From Ilumatobacteraceae bacterium (lineage in GTDB: Bacteria > Actinomycetota > Acidimicrobiia > Acidimicrobiales > Ilumatobacteraceae): a stretch of 14,977 nucleotides of DNA. Where the stretch lies: contig JANQZQ010000106.1 in the NCBI GenBank assembly GCA_030728545.1, positions 1-14,977 of the forward strand, given 5' to 3'. A program made the position numbers and the translations under genes. Numbering within the stretch: the stretch's first letter is position 1; each line of letters starts with the position of its first letter. Under the pieces are notes generated by a model. That model was not told where the DNA came from. It was given only the letters and a program-made list of their open reading frames with translations, and did no database searches. Below, piece by piece: positions 13,809 through 14,977 of the stretch.

Positions 13809-14977
13809 ATGACACGGCGAATGGACATTGAAGTCACCAGCACTCGCCCCGACGGCACTTTCACTTGGCGTCAGGCGGGCGCAAAAGCACCCAAAGGTTC
13901 GGGCGGTGCGGACGTGCTGCCAGCTGAGGCAAAAGTTGGCGACGTGTTGCGTGCCGAAATCGATATGGACATGGATGGCCCAGTCGTTGTTTCGCTGAGC
14001 CCGGTCAAGCAACGTGAACGCAATGTGAAACTGCTCACCATCACTGGCTCTGGTGCCGAGTTCAAGCCCGTGACCGAAGTGTCGACCAACCGTCGCTCAA
14101 AGGGCGGCGATAAGCGGGGCGACAAACGCGGTGATAAGCGGGGCAACAAACGAGGCGACAAACGTTCGGATAAGCGCAGCGACAATCGTGGTCCGGCGGA
14201 CACCAGTCGTGCCAGTGGCCCAGGTGCACCGCGCCGACAGTTCACTCCTCCCCCACCCGAATTGGCCAAGCGCCCACGAGCTGCGCGTCTGCACCCATTG
14301 AACGTTCATCGAAAAGCTGTGCTCGAAGCGCTTAAGCCAGAGGAACGCGTCTTGGCCGAAAAGGCGTTGGCTGGCGGCATTGGAGCCGTGCGCCAGGCGG
14401 TCAACAAACAAAACGCGCTGCTGGCAAAAGACGGCAGGCCCAAGATCAACTCTGACAGCTTGGTCAATTTGGTGGTCGAAATGTTGCCGCGCTTGCGGGT
14501 TGCTGAATGGCACGACAGTGTCGAAGCGGTAGAAAAAATTATCGAAACTGTCGACCTGCGTGACTTGCGAGCTGTCGTTGCGCGATCGAACGACCCAAGT
14601 TTGATGAAGGATGCATCGCTCACAGAAAAGCGTGAGATGTTGCGTGCTGCGCTGGAGCGTCGACAGGCAGCCGAAATGCAAAATTGGGTGGATGACCTGC
14701 GGGCTGCAGTCGATGTGGGTCGCATTGTGGCAGCACTCAAGATTGCTGCTCAGCCCCCCAAGGCTGGTTCGCGCCCACCTGATGACCTTCGCCCCCGCCT
14801 CGTGGCGTTGACGCTTGAGCAATTGTCGCCGCTTACCACCAGCGATCGTTGGGTGATTGTGCTCGAGGCTTTGGCGTTTGCGCCAATTCACAACGAAGTC
14901 GTACCCACGGGTGTGCCGGCCACTGTTTCGCCAGAGCTCATTGCAACGGTGCAACGTTTGGCCCCAGCGATACCGCG
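13809..14977 (+). CDS. Uncharacterised protein with basic tetrapeptide repeats, open at the right edge
   Basis: Reads from the ATG at 13809 to the window end without a stop (over 389 residues). An N-terminal small beta domain (about 1-80) contains RPDGTFTWRQAGAKAPKG and a VGDVLRAEIDMDMDGPVVVSL stretch that looks like a small beta-barrel, possibly TRAM- or S1-like. Seven (G/S)(D/N)(K/N)R units follow (residues 100-127) in a disordered basic linker, then a Pro-rich turn. A long helical region starts near 160 (LNVHRKAVLEALKPEERVLAEKALAGG) and runs to the edge with charged helices such as LRDLRAVVARSNDP. I do not recognise a named family; similar proteins seem to occur in Acidimicrobiia. The N-domain and basic linker suggest RNA or ribosome contact, which is inference. 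No Shine-Dalgarno is visible; a TAGCGT 9 nt upstream suggests a nearly leaderless message. The start is divergent from the gamma-CA gene. Confidence 0.82.
   Translation, partial: MTRRMDIEVTSTRPDGTFTWRQAGAKAPKGSGGADVLPAEAKVGDVLRAEIDMDMDGPVVVSLSPVKQRERNVKLLTITGSGAEFKPVTEVSTNRRSKGGDKRGDKRGDKRGNKRGDKRSDKRSDNRGPADTSRASGPGAPRRQFTPPPPELAKRPRAARLHPLNVHRKAVLEALKPEERVLAEKALAGGIGAVRQAVNKQNALLAKDGRPKINSDSLVNLVVEMLPRLRVAEWHDSVEAVEKIIETVDLRDLRAVVARSNDPSLMKDASLTEKREMLRAALERRQAAEMQNWVDDLRAAVDVGRIVAALKIAAQPPKAGSRPPDDLRPRLVALTLEQLSPLTTSDRWVIVLEALAFAPIHNEVVPTGVPATVSPELIATVQRLAPAIP
14106..14189 (+). repeat. Seven 12-bp tandem repeats encoding G-D-K-R units
   Basis: Seven consecutive 12-nt units encode GDKR, GDKR, GDKR, GNKR, GDKR, SDKR and SDNR. 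Units alternate between GATAAGCGG-like and GACAAACG-like spellings, consistent with duplication of a 24-bp pair followed by drift. The repeat adds a positively charged, disordered linker to the host protein. Confidence 0.9.

Noticed and set aside
14106..14189. CRISPR-like or regulatory repeat array
   Set aside because: The 12-bp units are in frame, have no spacers and encode a regular peptide repeat.

Overview
The window looks like chromosome from a free-living actinobacterium, most likely Acidimicrobiia (Ilumatobacter-like or freshwater lineages). That placement is inferred from a WhiB regulator, a DUF664/DinB protein, a beta-carbonic anhydrase resembling mycobacterial CanA, moderately high GC with uneven codon use, and clade-type hypothetical proteins. 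It rests on family content, not on a search. No rRNA, tRNA, CRISPR array, IS element or phage gene was seen.

Left edge, minus strand: a beta-carbonic anhydrase followed 2 nt later by a YqgE/AlgH protein that runs off the left edge. Divergent from these, on the plus strand, is an arginine operon argC-argB-argD-argF-argR-argH plus a DUF664 protein. All six of its junctions are 4-nt stop/start overlaps (one GTGA, five ATGA). Between argC and the carbonic anhydrase lie two palindromes that fit the ARG-box pattern (TGnAT-N4-ATnCA), 20 bp centre to centre and ending at the argC start codon. They imply repression by the ArgR encoded in the same operon. argJ and argG, usual members of actinobacterial arg clusters, are absent, so ornithine formation and the citrulline-to-argininosuccinate step must be encoded elsewhere.

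Middle, minus strand (10589 down to 7633): a small four-cysteine zinc-finger/coiled-coil protein, a sphingosine-1-phosphate-lyase-like PLP decarboxylase with a strong Shine-Dalgarno, and a 414-residue protein carrying two TetR DNA-binding domains in tandem. The last two genes are 2 nt apart. A 16-bp perfect palindrome covers the start codon of the zinc-finger gene, and an AT-rich imperfect palindrome lies before the lyase gene.

Right part, plus strand: a threonine-aldolase-type PLP enzyme whose stop codon lies in a 10-bp tandem duplication, a WhiB regulator with a recognisable promoter, 5' hairpin and Shine-Dalgarno, and an APH-fold kinase-like protein. Convergent to it is a gamma-carbonic-anhydrase/YrdA-family gene split by one in-frame TGA, with intact family sequence continuing downstream in the same frame. 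The window ends in an uncharacterised protein, open at the right edge, with seven basic tetrapeptide repeats between two conserved-looking regions.

The arginine operon is a coherent pathway. The candidates for something less described are the lyase/tandem-TetR cassette, the broken gamma-CA gene and the repeat-bearing terminal protein.
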